From NCBI RefSeq assembly GCF_030160235.1, contig NZ_BSNY01000010.1, positions 1 through 64,000 of the forward strand: a DNA stretch of 64,000 nucleotides, in the 5' to 3' direction. Each line of letters opens with the position of its first letter. Position 1 is the first letter of the stretch. A program made the translations under genes and the position numbers. The notes beneath the pieces are model-generated. The model did not search any database. It was not told the DNA's origin and saw only the letters and a list, made by a program, of their open reading frames with translations. This DNA is from Mesorhizobium huakuii. Its GTDB lineage: Bacteria; Pseudomonadota; Alphaproteobacteria; Rhizobiales; Rhizobiaceae. Positions 54,338 through 63,600 of the stretch are shown piece by piece.

Positions 54338-55399
54338 ATGAAGATCGCCCATGTCGCGCCATTGTACGAATCCGTGCCGCCGAGGCTCTATGGCGGCACC
54401 GAGCGCATTATTTCCTACCTGACTGAAGCCCTCGTCGACCTTGGCCACGACGTGACGCTATTCGCCAGCGGCGACACGAAAACCTCCGCCAAACTCGTGC
54501 CGTGCCGCGAGCGGGCGCTTCGTCTCGATCCGCGCCCGCTGAAGTCCGAGATCGCGGCGCATCTGTCGATGCTTGACGAGGTGAGGAAACACGCTGACGA
54601 TTTCGACGTCATTCATTTTCATCTCAGCCATTTCCTGCATTTTCCGTTTTTCCGCGACATGCCGCAGCGCACGGTGACGACGCCGCATGGCAGGCTGGAT
54701 TACGCGGACCTCGCACAAGCCTATGACCGGTTCCCGCGCTTTCCGATGATTTCCATATCGCGCAGCCAGCGTGCACGATTCGCATCGGCGAACTGGCTGG
54801 CTACGATCCACCACGGATTGCCCGTCGACCTCTACGAACCCGATTTCGAGGCGGGCTCGGATGGCGGCTATCTTGCCTTTCTCGGCAGGATGTCGCGGGA
54901 CAAGCGGCCGGACCGGGCAATCGAAATCGCTCGGCGCACCGGCCTGAAGCTCAAGCTCGCGGCCAAGATCGGCGACGGCGATCGCGCCTATTTCGAGGAA
55001 GTCGTCCAACCGCTGATCGATGGCGACCGGATCGAATATGTCGGCGAGATCGGCGAGGACCAGAAGAGCAGGTTTCTTGGCAATGCAGCCGCCCTGCTGT
55101 TTCCGATCGATTGGCCTGAACCTTTCGGTCTTGCCGTGATCGAAGCCATGGCCTGCGGAACCCCTGTCATGGCCTGGAGTTGCGGCGCCATGCCCGAGAT
55201 CGTCGACTATGGGGTTACCGGCTTCGTCGTCGAAACGATCGAAGATGCGGTCGCCACGATGCCGGCTCTCCTGCAACTGGACCGACGGCGCATAAGAGCG
55301 GTGTTCGAAAGGCGGTTTTCGGCCGACAGAATGGCCAGGGACTACGTCGCGGCCTATTCCCGGCTGCGCAACGGTCATGAGCAAAGCAGAGCCTCCTAG
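54338..55399 (+). CDS. Glycosyltransferase family 4 protein
   Basis: A 353-residue GT-B enzyme. MKIAHVAPLYESVPPRLYGG, then TERIISYLTEALVDLGHDVT is the usual N-terminal domain start. The donor domain has LAFLGRMSRDKRPDRAIEIA, and the E-x7-E region is FGLAVIEAMACGTPVMAWS with GAMPEIVDYGVTGFVV. It transfers a sugar from a nucleotide-sugar donor. The acceptor is unknown. The start at 54338 has GAGGGAAGG eight bases upstream. It is the first gene of the carbohydrate group that ends with otsB. Confidence 0.9.
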   Translation: MKIAHVAPLYESVPPRLYGGTERIISYLTEALVDLGHDVTLFASGDTKTSAKLVPCRERALRLDPRPLKSEIAAHLSMLDEVRKHADDFDVIHFHLSHFLHFPFFRDMPQRTVTTPHGRLDYADLAQAYDRFPRFPMISISRSQRARFASANWLATIHHGLPVDLYEPDFEAGSDGGYLAFLGRMSRDKRPDRAIEIARRTGLKLKLAAKIGDGDRAYFEEVVQPLIDGDRIEYVGEIGEDQKSRFLGNAAALLFPIDWPEPFGLAVIEAMACGTPVMAWSCGAMPEIVDYGVTGFVVETIEDAVATMPALLQLDRRRIRAVFERRFSADRMARDYVAAYSRLRNGHEQSRAS

Positions 55400-55438
55400 G
55401 CCTTCACGCGTCCGAAAAACCAGCACGGGACAATCCTG

Positions 55439-57607
55439 TTGACCATCACCCAACTCGACGAGCGCAAGCTCGATCCTGCCATAGCACTGGCTTCCCTGGA
55501 CGAAACCGCGCCGAGGGAGCCGCACAGGCTGTTCGCCCTCAAGCATGGCGACTGCTTTGCCGTCGCCGATGCCTATGGTGACATACGCGGTGTCGGCGAC
55601 GGGTTTTTTCGCGACGACACGCGCGTGCTCTCCGAATTTCGCCTCACCGTCGGCGGACGGTCGACGTCGTTGCTCGGCGCGTCGCTCAGCCAGGACAATG
55701 TGCTCTTCACCACCAACCTGACCAATCTGCCGATCGAGAGCGCCGCGGGCCGCCAGATACCGCAAGGCGCTATCCATATCGAGCGCGTTCGGCTGTTGTG
55801 GGAGGAAAGACTGTATGAGCGCATAACGCTCTCCAACTACAGCCGCGAGCATTCAACGATCCTGCTGTCACTGCGTTTTGCCGCCGATTTCCGTGACATG
55901 TTCGAGGTCCGGGGCTCGACCCGATCGAAGCGTGGAACCGCCCACACGGCCGAGATCACTGGGAACGCGGTGGTGCTTCGCTACGAGGGCCTGGACAAGG
56001 TCGTGCGGACATCGGCGATTTCATTCTCGCAGACGCCTGATCACCTGACTTCCGAGCGCGCGGATTTCGTCATCGCCGTCACCAAGCGCAGCAGCCAGAC
56101 GCTTTACGTGGAAGTGGGCAACGAGACGGACGATCGCCCCGAAAGCGGCCGGTTTCGCGCGGCCGCCGCCCGCGCCCGCTTCGGCATGCGCGCCAAGCGC
56201 CGGCATGGCGCGACACTGTACAGTTCGGGCCGCGTCTTCAACGACTGGATGGAACGGGCTCGCGCCGATGTCGCGCTGCTCACCACGGAACTGGCGACCG
56301 GGCCCTATCCCTATGCAGGCATTCCCTGGTTCTCCACCGCCTTCGGCCGGGATGGCGTGATCTCGGCTTTGCAGATGCTTTGGCTCAATCCCGGTCTGGC
56401 GCGCGGCGTCCTGGCGTTTCTCGCCCAGCACCAGGCGACCGAGACTTCGCCTTTCAGCGATTCCGAACCCGGCAAGATCATGCACGAGACCCGCAAGGGC
56501 GAGATGGTGGCGCTGAGCGAGCTGCCGTTCGGCCGCTATTATGGCGGCGTCGACACCACGCCGCTCTATATCCATCTTGCCTGCGCCTATGCGGACCGCA
56601 CGGGGGACACGGCCTTCATCGATACGCTGTGGCCATCGCTTTGCGCCGCTGCCGAGTGGATCGAAACAGCGAGCCGTGCGACTGGGTTCCTCACCTACCA
56701 GCGCGCCGCGGAATCGGGACTTGCCAATCAGGGATGGAAAGACAGTTTCGACTCGGTCTTCCACGCTGATGGCCGCATCCCGAAAGGGCCGATCGCGCTG
56801 GTCGAGGTGCAGGGCTACGTCTTCGCGGCGTTCCAGGGTTTGGCGAAACTGGCGCGGCTGCGCGGTGAAGCGGAACGCGCCGAGAGCTGGGAAATACGCG
56901 CCGACGCCATTCGTCAAAAAGTCGAGCGCCATTTCTGGCTCGAGGACCTCAACTACTATGCGCTGGCTTTGGACGGCGAGGGTCAGCCCTGCAAGGTGCG
57001 CACGTCCAATGCCGGTCACCTGCTTTATGTCGGCCTTCCAAGTCCCGATCGCGCGCGCATGGTCGCCGACCAGCTCCTGTCGGCCTCGTTTCATTCCGGC
57101 TGGGGGCTGCGGACGCTGGCGGACGATGCGATCTTCTTCAATCCGATGTCCTATCACAACGGCTCCATCTGGCCGCACGATACGGCGATCTGTGCTGCCG
57201 GACTGGCGCGATACGGTATCCGCGACAGCGTTGTGCGGCTGATGAGCGGCACCTTCGAATCCGCCGTTCATTTCAACATGCGGTTGCCAGAACTGTTCTG
57301 CGGCTTCACGCGCGCGGCCGGCGAAGCGCCGATCGCCTATCCGGTTGCCTGCCTGCCGCAGGCATGGTCCGCCGGCTCGGCCTTCATGCTCATGCAATCG
57401 TGCCTCGGCCTGCAGATCGATGGCTGGACCGGCGAAATCCATGTGACCCGGCCGCGCCTGCCGATCGGTATCGACAACCTCGTCATCCGCCACCTTTCGG
57501 TGGGGCAGGCGGCAGTGGATCTGACGTTCCAGCGCGTGGGAGATCGCGTCGGCGCCTTCCTTGCCGAACCGCATGAGGGGCTGGTGCCACTTGTGGTCAG
57601 GAGCTGA
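55439..57607 (+). CDS. Glycogen-debranching-like (amylo-alpha-1,6-glucosidase) family protein
   Basis: A 722-residue protein. An N-terminal beta-sandwich (FALKHGDCFAVADAYGDIRG, GVGDGFFRDDTRVLSEFRLT) precedes an (alpha/alpha)6 barrel with YPYAGIPWFSTAFGRDGVIS, YYGGVDTTPLYIHLACAYAD and NQGWKDSFDSVFHADGR. This matches the bacterial GDE-C family, which cleaves alpha-1,6-linked or related glucosides. The start is TTG 55439 with ACGGGA before it. It lies between the GT4 gene and the trehalose genes, suggesting carbohydrate storage or osmolyte turnover. Confidence 0.88.
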   Translation: MTITQLDERKLDPAIALASLDETAPREPHRLFALKHGDCFAVADAYGDIRGVGDGFFRDDTRVLSEFRLTVGGRSTSLLGASLSQDNVLFTTNLTNLPIESAAGRQIPQGAIHIERVRLLWEERLYERITLSNYSREHSTILLSLRFAADFRDMFEVRGSTRSKRGTAHTAEITGNAVVLRYEGLDKVVRTSAISFSQTPDHLTSERADFVIAVTKRSSQTLYVEVGNETDDRPESGRFRAAAARARFGMRAKRRHGATLYSSGRVFNDWMERARADVALLTTELATGPYPYAGIPWFSTAFGRDGVISALQMLWLNPGLARGVLAFLAQHQATETSPFSDSEPGKIMHETRKGEMVALSELPFGRYYGGVDTTPLYIHLACAYADRTGDTAFIDTLWPSLCAAAEWIETASRATGFLTYQRAAESGLANQGWKDSFDSVFHADGRIPKGPIALVEVQGYVFAAFQGLAKLARLRGEAERAESWEIRADAIRQKVERHFWLEDLNYYALALDGEGQPCKVRTSNAGHLLYVGLPSPDRARMVADQLLSASFHSGWGLRTLADDAIFFNPMSYHNGSIWPHDTAICAAGLARYGIRDSVVRLMSGTFESAVHFNMRLPELFCGFTRAAGEAPIAYPVACLPQAWSAGSAFMLMQSCLGLQIDGWTGEIHVTRPRLPIGIDNLVIRHLSVGQAAVDLTFQRVGDRVGAFLAEPHEGLVPLVVRS

Positions 57608-57692
57608 AAAGGCGGAACCATCCCGCACCATGAACGTTGGACACCACGCCGTGGGTGCCGAAACTCCAGCCGTTGAAGCCGCTGCGGTATCC

Positions 57693-57717
57693 CATTGAAA
57701 GGTAATCGATTTCAATG
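57693..57717 (+). promoter_or_regulatory. Hairpin at the start codon of the trehalose synthase gene
   Basis: CATTGAAA (57693-57700) pairs perfectly with TTTCAATG (57710-57717) around nine bases. The right arm contains the ATG at 57715. The GAAAGG ribosome-binding site spans the left arm and loop, so pairing would hide the start. Confidence 0.55.
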
Positions 57718-59484
57718 CCCGACAACAGTTCGTATCTAGTCGTTCCCATATTCACATTGTGGCTCGTCGTTGTTGCAGCCGTCGGCGTCCTGGTCATTGT
57801 GCTGGTGACGATGATGTTGCGGGCGCGCAAGGGCAGCAGGCTGGCCGCTGCGGGGGTTGACCCTGCTCGCGGACCATTGCCGGAATTCGAGAAGAATGGG
57901 CAGTCGGCGGCCGCGGCACTGGTGCAGTGGTCGCCCGAAACGCTGCGTCACATCCTGGCGACGGAGCTTCCCGATGCCCAGGTGATCGTCGTCTCAAACC
58001 GTGAGCCGTATATCCACAACCGCGAGGGCGACGATATCCAGCTGGTCGTACCGGCCAGCGGGCTCGTCTCCGCGTTGGAGCCGATCACGCGCGCCTGCGC
58101 GGGCACGTGGATTGCCTATGGTGGCGGTTCGGCAGACAGGCTGGTGGTCGACAAGAACGACCGGATCGAGGTGCCGCCGGACAATCCCTCCTACACGCTG
58201 CGCCGCGTCTGGCTGAGCGAGGAAGAACAGCAAGGCTACTATCTCGGCTTTGCCAATGAAGGCCTCTGGCCGCTTTGCCATATCGCCTTCACCCGGCCGA
58301 TATTCCGCGCCTCGGATTGGGAAGCCTATGAGGCGGTCAACCGCAAATTCGCCGACACCGTCGTCGCGGAAGCCCGCAACGAGCGGCCGATCGTGCTCGT
58401 CCAGGACTATCATTTCGCTTTGCTGCCGCGAATGATCCGGGAGCGGCTGCCGGAGGCGATCATCATCACCTTCTGGCATATTCCGTGGCCGAATTCCGAG
58501 GTGTTCAGCATCTGCCCATGGCGCGAGAAGATTCTCGAGGGGCTGCTCGGCAGTTCGATCGTCGGTTTTCACACCCAGTTCCATTGCAACAACTTCATCG
58601 ACAGTGTCGACCGTTTCCTGGAAAGCAGGATCGAGCGCGAGGATTCGGCCATTTCCTATGGCGGCCAGATTAGCCTGGTCCACGCCTATCCGATCTCAAT
58701 TGAATGGCCGCCGGCGCAACTGGGCAAATTGCCGGACGTCGCGCAATGCCGCCGGAAGGTCCGTGAGACATTCGGTCTGGGCGAGAATGTCAGGCTGTGC
58801 GTGGGGGTTGAGCGTCTCGACTACACCAAGGGCATCCTCGATCGCTTCAATGCACTCGATGAACTGCTGACGCTTCATCCCGAATGGATCGGCAAGGTGG
58901 CGTTCCTGCAGATCGCGGCGCCCAGCCGCGGCACTCTGCCTGCCTATCAGCAATTGTACGAGGAGTGCATGCGCCATGCCGAGGATCTCAACCGGCGCTA
59001 TGGTCGCGAAGGCTACACTCCCGTCCTGATGGTAACGGAACATCACTCGCAGCAGCAGGTCTACGAAATCTACCGTGCAGCCGACGTCTGCATGGTCACC
59101 AGTCTGCATGACGGCATGAACCTGGTTGCCAAGGAGTTTGTCGCGGCGCGTGAGGATGAACAGGGCGTGCTGCTGCTCAGCATGTTCGCCGGCGCCTCCA
59201 AGGAGCTTCTGGACGCACTTATCGTCAATCCGTATGACGCGGCGATGATGGGCGATGCCTTGCTGCAGGCCTTGACCATGTCTGACGAGGAGCAAAGCCA
59301 GCGCATGCGACGCATGCGCGAGATCGTTCGCGACAACAATGTCTACCGGTGGGCGGGCAGCATGCTTCTCGATGCCGCGCGCTTGCGCAAGCGCGATGCG
59401 GTCGATCGCGCCGTCAGCGCTGCTCCAGCGGCTCCAGGCAACGTCATATCGTTGCTCGATCGCAGACGCGTGGCGGCGCTATGA
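57715..59484 (+). CDS. otsA: Trehalose-6-phosphate synthase-like GT20 glycosyltransferase
   Basis: A 589-residue protein. Residues about 10-33 form one membrane helix ([20 protein letters not shown]), which ordinary OtsA lacks. The GT20 domain follows: [40 protein letters not shown] at the acceptor site, [16 protein letters not shown], and [20 protein letters not shown] at the donor site. It is a member of GT20 and should make trehalose-6-phosphate, although the related glucosylglycerol-phosphate synthases cannot be ruled out. The stop overlaps the otsB start. Confidence 0.87.
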   Translation: MPDNSSYLVVPIFTLWLVVVAAVGVLVIVLVTMMLRARKGSRLAAAGVDPARGPLPEFEKNGQSAAAALVQWSPETLRHILATELPDAQVIVVSNREPYIHNREGDDIQLVVPASGLVSALEPITRACAGTWIAYGGGSADRLVVDKNDRIEVPPDNPSYTLRRVWLSEEEQQGYYLGFANEGLWPLCHIAFTRPIFRASDWEAYEAVNRKFADTVVAEARNERPIVLVQDYHFALLPRMIRERLPEAIIITFWHIPWPNSEVFSICPWREKILEGLLGSSIVGFHTQFHCNNFIDSVDRFLESRIEREDSAISYGGQISLVHAYPISIEWPPAQLGKLPDVAQCRRKVRETFGLGENVRLCVGVERLDYTKGILDRFNALDELLTLHPEWIGKVAFLQIAAPSRGTLPAYQQLYEECMRHAEDLNRRYGREGYTPVLMVTEHHSQQQVYEIYRAADVCMVTSLHDGMNLVAKEFVAAREDEQGVLLLSMFAGASKELLDALIVNPYDAAMMGDALLQALTMSDEEQSQRMRRMREIVRDNNVYRWAGSMLLDAARLRKRDAVDRAVSAAPAAPGNVISLLDRRRVAAL

Positions 59485-60272
59485 TGTCGATATTGCCAAA
59501 CCTGCCGGTACCCGTCGTCCCGCAAGGGCCGTGGAGTCTGTTCCTCGATATCGATGGCACGCTTCTCGAACATGCCGCGCATCCCGATGCGGTGGTCGTC
59601 AGTGAGGAGTTGCGCACCCTGCTGGTGCGGCTCGAAGCGCAATTGGACGGAGCGCTGGCCTTCGTGACGGGGCGGTCGATCGCCGCCGTCGACCATCTCT
59701 TCCAGCCCCTCAGATTGCGCGCTGCCGGGCTTTATGGCCTCGAGCACAGGCTGGCGCGCGATGGTCCGGTCGAGGCAGCCGGCGAACCGGCTGACATTGC
59801 CGCGCTTGCCAACGAAATCGCGACGGAACTGGACAATGCGGACGTCTATATCGAGCGCAAGGGACCCATCCTGGCCATTCATACACGCGCGGCCCCGCAT
59901 TTGTTGCAACGCGCGACACAGCTCGTCGAACAGGCACTGGACAGATTGCCTGCGGGATACCGGGTCCTGGCCGGAAATGCCGGCGTGGAACTGATGCCGC
60001 TGGAGGCGGCGAAGGGAGCGGCCATCCGGCGCTTCATGCAAATTCCGGCTTTCAGAGGACGGCGCCCGGTGTTCCTCGGGGACGATACTTCAGATGAGAA
60101 CGGGTTCGAGACCGTCAACGAACTGGACGGCATTTCGGTTCGTATAAAGCCGCAGGGATCGACAGCGGCGCCTTTTGCGCTGGCCGGTGTGCACGCGGCC
60201 CTGGCCTGGCTGGACGAGATGAGCAGACGCGAGACCGCGAAAGCGGCGACGCTGGCCGCAATGCCCAAATGA
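59481..60272 (+). CDS. otsB: Trehalose-6-phosphate phosphatase
   Basis: A 263-residue HAD phosphatase. The nucleophile motif is FLDIDGTLLEHAAHPDAVVV. GALAFVTGRSIAAVDHLFQP is motif II with the Thr. VELMPLEAAKGAAIRRFM carries the Lys, and VFLGDDTSDENGFETVNELD the acidic metal ligands. It removes phosphate to give trehalose. The ATG overlaps the stop of the synthase by four bases (ATGA), so the pair is coupled. Confidence 0.93.
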   Translation: MMSILPNLPVPVVPQGPWSLFLDIDGTLLEHAAHPDAVVVSEELRTLLVRLEAQLDGALAFVTGRSIAAVDHLFQPLRLRAAGLYGLEHRLARDGPVEAAGEPADIAALANEIATELDNADVYIERKGPILAIHTRAAPHLLQRATQLVEQALDRLPAGYRVLAGNAGVELMPLEAAKGAAIRRFMQIPAFRGRRPVFLGDDTSDENGFETVNELDGISVRIKPQGSTAAPFALAGVHAALAWLDEMSRRETAKAATLAAMPK

Positions 60273-60323
60273 ACCGGATTGCTCCCGAGCCACTCCCGGT
60301 CGCACGCATGGAAGGAGTTTGCC

Positions 60324-60530
60324 ATGACCCAACTGACCAGCCTCATCCGCGAAATCATGCCCGACTGGCTCCTGCGGCGCCCCGAGCCACAAAGCGGCGA
60401 TACGGCAGCTGCGCCGTTGCGCCCTGAAGATGCAGACGCGATCTGGCGCAAGGCTGTCGAGAAGGATCTGTTCGGGGCCAACACGCCGGATTACGCCGAG
60501 ACCGGCGAGAGGGAACCTAACCGTCATTGA
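60324..60530 (+). CDS. Small hypothetical protein, 68 residues
   Basis: The ATG at 60324 follows a GGAAGGAG site. The product starts MTQLTSLIREIMPDWLLRRP and continues with a Pro/Ala-rich middle and EDADAIWRKAVEKDLFGANT. It is hydrophilic and probably helical. No signal or membrane segment is present. It follows otsB by 51 bases and is probably in the same transcript. Function unknown. Confidence 0.6.
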   Translation: MTQLTSLIREIMPDWLLRRPEPQSGDTAAAPLRPEDADAIWRKAVEKDLFGANTPDYAETGEREPNRH

Positions 60531-60539
60531 CGGCCGCGC

Positions 60540-61673
60540 TCAGCCTTCTCCGAAAACCAGCGAAACATTGCCGCCGGCATGGCGTTCGAGGCGGCCGGCG
60601 AGGTCGAGTTCCAAAAGCACCATGAAGATTTGAGCCGGGTGCAGGCCGGTGTGGCGGATGATCTCGTCGATCGGCACCGGTGTCGGGCCGAGCGCCTCAA
60701 GCACCTTGGCGCGGTCGCTCTCGCCGGGTGGCGGTGTGGCCGAAAAGTCGGGCGGATCCTCGAACGGCGGAACGGCAGGCGCCCGCATGCCGGTCAGCGG
60801 CGCGATCGCCCTGGAAATGTCCGATGCCTCCGTGACCAGCGTGGCGCCGTCCTTGAGCAGGCCATTGCAGCCTGCGGCGCGCGGATCAAGCGGGGAGCCC
60901 GGCACGGCAAAGACCAGCCGGCCCATTTCACCGGCAAGCCTGGCGCTGATCAGCGAGCCCGAGCGCTGCGCGGCCTCGACCACCACCAGCCCGAGGGCAG
61001 CGCCCGCGACAAGACGGTTGCGACGCGGAAAATCCTGGGCGCGCGGCTGCCAGCCGAACGGCATCTCGGAGATGATGGCGCCGCGTTCGGCGATTTGCTC
61101 GCATAGGCCGGCATTTTCGGGCGGGTAGGGCAGGTCGAGGCCTCCGGCGAGCACGCCAACCGTGCCGGTTGCCAGGCTGCCCTGATGCGCCGCCGTGTCG
61201 ATGCCGCGCGCCAGGCCGGAGACGATGCCGTAGCCGTCGCCGCCGAGATCGACCGCCAGCATGCGCGCCATCTTGATGCCGGCCAGCGATGCGTTGCGGG
61301 CGCCGACGATGGCGACCCCAGGGAGCCGGAACACAGCGGCATTGCCCTTGACCGCCAGAAGAGGCGGAGGATTGTCCATGCTCCTCAGCAGCGGGGGATA
61401 GTCGGGCTCGCCGATACCGACGAAACGCGCGCCGGCCCGGCGGGCTGCCTCGAGTTCGGCCTCGGCCTCGGCGATCGACGGAATGCGGGCGATCCGGCTG
61501 GCACCGCCCGAAATCATCAGTTCCGGCAGGATTTCCAGCGCCACCTCGGCCGACCCGAAGCGGTTGATGAGGTCGCGAAAGGAAGCGGGGCCGACATTCT
61601 GGGTGCGGATCAGCCGCAGCCAGCTCAGCCGCTGCCGGTCGCTGAGGCGCGGCCCGGCTGCCGGCTCGCTCAT
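60540..61673 (-). CDS. dprA: DNA-processing protein DprA
   Basis: A 377-residue protein that loads RecA on incoming single-stranded DNA. A short N-terminal helical region leads to the Rossmann fold ([80 protein letters not shown]). A C-terminal winged helix of the DML1 type follows ([20 protein letters not shown]). Many bacteria without natural transformation keep dprA. It is coupled to plsY by a four-base overlap. Confidence 0.95.
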   Translation of the reverse strand: MSEPAAGPRLSDRQRLSWLRLIRTQNVGPASFRDLINRFGSAEVALEILPELMISGGASRIARIPSIAEAEAELEAARRAGARFVGIGEPDYPPLLRSMDNPPPLLAVKGNAAVFRLPGVAIVGARNASLAGIKMARMLAVDLGGDGYGIVSGLARGIDTAAHQGSLATGTVGVLAGGLDLPYPPENAGLCEQIAERGAIISEMPFGWQPRAQDFPRRNRLVAGAALGLVVVEAAQRSGSLISARLAGEMGRLVFAVPGSPLDPRAAGCNGLLKDGATLVTEASDISRAIAPLTGMRAPAVPPFEDPPDFSATPPPGESDRAKVLEALGPTPVPIDEIIRHTGLHPAQIFMVLLELDLAGRLERHAGGNVSLVFGEG

Positions 61674-62257
61674 CCCTTGGCTCCGATCTTGCCCTCGGTG
61701 CCGGCAAGCAGCCGCGAAATGTTCGCCCTGTGCTTGATGAAGACGATGATGCTCATCACCACGAACAGGACTGCAATCTGCGGTGCGCTCAGGAAATACA
61801 GGGCGATCGGCACGATGACGGCCGCTGTCAGCGCCGCAAGCGACGAGTAGCGGGACAGGAACGCCACCGCCAGCCAGACGACGGCGAAGATCAGCGCCAC
61901 CTGCCAGGCAAGGCCGATCAGCACGCCGAGATAGGTCGCGACGCCCTTGCCGCCCTTGAAGCCAAGCCAGACCGGGAAGAGATGACCAAGAAAGGCCCCG
62001 AGGCCGGCCCAGACAGCCGTTTCCGGCGCGAAATGGCCTGATATCAGCACGGCCGCCGTGCCCTTCAGCGCATCGAGAAGCAAGGTCGCGGCGGCGAGAC
62101 CCTTGTTGCCGGTGCGCAGCACGTTGGTGGCGCCGATATTGCCCGAGCCGATCTTGCGCACGTCACCAAGGCCGGCGGCGCGGGTCAGTAGCAGCCCGAA
62201 GGGAATCGAGCCTAGGAGGTAGCCGAATACCAGCGCCAGGATTAGGCCGTAAGTCAT
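61670..62257 (-). CDS. plsY: Acyl-phosphate glycerol-3-phosphate acyltransferase
   Basis: A 195-residue inner-membrane enzyme that makes lysophosphatidate from acyl-phosphate and glycerol-3-phosphate. Motif 1 is [20 protein letters not shown] with [20 protein letters not shown], motif 2 is [20 protein letters not shown], and five membrane helices are visible. The stop overlaps the dprA start. pyrC lies upstream with a 56-base gap. Confidence 0.95.
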   Translation of the reverse strand: MTYGLILALVFGYLLGSIPFGLLLTRAAGLGDVRKIGSGNIGATNVLRTGNKGLAAATLLLDALKGTAAVLISGHFAPETAVWAGLGAFLGHLFPVWLGFKGGKGVATYLGVLIGLAWQVALIFAVVWLAVAFLSRYSSLAALTAAVIVPIALYFLSAPQIAVLFVVMSIIVFIKHRANISRLLAGTEGKIGAKG

Positions 62258-62313
62258 TGTTTCCCCCGCATTTCCCCCAGGTCAGTCCGGTCAGGCGCGA
62301 CGCCGTTGCCGTT

Positions 62314-63600
62314 CTATGCCGAGAACACTGTGCGGCCCGCAACCAGTGTTTGCAAGACCTTGCCTTGCAGGCGCGCGCCTTCGAAGCAGGTGTTTTTCGA
62401 ACGGGAGCGAATGCCGCCTTCACTGACGATCCAGGGTTCGTCGAGATCGACGAGCGCGAGGTCGGCGACTGAACCCGGCTTCAGCGTGCCGCCGGGCAAT
62501 CCGAACAGTTTTGCCGGCGCGGTGGACAGTGTTTCGACCAGCCGCAGCAGCGGCACATCACCATTGTGGTAGAGCCGCAGGGCCGCGCCCAGCAGCGTCT
62601 CCAGCCCGATGGCGCCGGCAGCGGCGTCGGCGAAAGGCAGGCGCTTGGTGTCGACATCCTGCGGATCGTGCGAGGAGACGATGATGTCGACCGTGCCGTC
62701 CCTGACGGCCTCGATCATCGCCAGCCGGTCTTCCTCGGCGCGCAGCGGCGGCGTCAGCCGGAAGAAGGTGCGGTATTCACCGACATCGTTTTCATTGAGC
62801 GACAGATTGTGGATCGACACGCCCGATGTCACATCAGCGCCATCGGCTTTGGCGCGCGTCACGGCGTTTGCCGCCATCGCCGTCGAAATCTTGGCCGCAT
62901 GGTAGGAGCCGCGCGTCAGCCGCGCCAAAGCCAAATCGCGCTCCAGCGGGATGGATTCGGCTTCGCGCGGAATGCCGGAGAGGCCGAGCCAGCTGGCGTA
63001 CAGGCCTTCATTCATGACCCCGGACGAGCCGAGGTCGGCATCCTGGGTCTCGTGCACGATGGTGGCGCCGAAATCGCGGGCATAGGTCAGCGCCCGGCGC
63101 ATCACCAGTGAACTGGCGATGGTGTGGCGGCCATCGGTGAAGGCGACGGCGCCGGCCTCGCGCAGCAGGCCGAACTCGGTCATCTCGCGGCCATCAAGCC
63201 CCTTGGTGATCGCCGCCGCCGGAAAGATGTTGACGATCGCGGTGTCCTTGGCGGTGCGCAGCACGAACTCGACCAGCGCGACATTGTCGATCACCGGGTC
63301 GGTATCGGGCATCATGACGACGGAAGTGACGCCGCCGGCGGCCGCGGCAACGCTTGCCGAAGCGATGGTTTCGCGATGCTCGCCGCCGGGCTCGCCGATG
63401 AAGACGCGGCCATCGATCAGGCCGGGAATGATCGCCTTGCCGGTGCAATCGATGGTCGTGGCGCCATCGGGCGCGCCCTGGTTCAACGCCGCCTTGCCGG
63501 CGGCGACGATCTTGCGGCCCTCGACGATGACGGAGCCGACTTCGTCGATGCCCCGCGAGGGGTCGATAATGCGGGCGCGTTCAAAGACTGTCGTGCTCAT
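62314..63600 (-). CDS. pyrC: Dihydroorotase-like protein, probably non-catalytic (PyrC'/PyrX type)
   Basis: A 428-residue amidohydrolase-fold protein. The overall order ([60 protein letters not shown]) is that of class I dihydroorotase. The HxH metal motif, DxHVHLREPG in active enzymes, is replaced by [10 protein letters not shown] (residues 63-72). The later DHAPH region reads [10 protein letters not shown], and HAEDxxL reads HETQDADLG. So several metal and substrate ligands are lost. It overlaps pyrB by four bases, as expected for a structural partner of aspartate transcarbamoylase. Confidence 0.85.
   Translation of the reverse strand: MSTTVFERARIIDPSRGIDEVGSVIVEGRKIVAAGKAALNQGAPDGATTIDCTGKAIIPGLIDGRVFIGEPGGEHRETIASASVAAAAGGVTSVVMMPDTDPVIDNVALVEFVLRTAKDTAIVNIFPAAAITKGLDGREMTEFGLLREAGAVAFTDGRHTIASSLVMRRALTYARDFGATIVHETQDADLGSSGVMNEGLYASWLGLSGIPREAESIPLERDLALARLTRGSYHAAKISTAMAANAVTRAKADGADVTSGVSIHNLSLNENDVGEYRTFFRLTPPLRAEEDRLAMIEAVRDGTVDIIVSSHDPQDVDTKRLPFADAAAGAIGLETLLGAALRLYHNGDVPLLRLVETLSTAPAKLFGLPGGTLKPGSVADLALVDLDEPWIVSEGGIRSRSKNTCFEGARLQGKVLQTLVAGRTVFSA

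Noticed and set aside
57608-57706. Minus-strand 32-codon ORF with MGYRSGFNGWSFGTHG
   Set aside because: The composition is attractive, but no ribosome-binding site is present and the region is the leader of the trehalose synthase gene. It could be a remnant, but I cannot support it.
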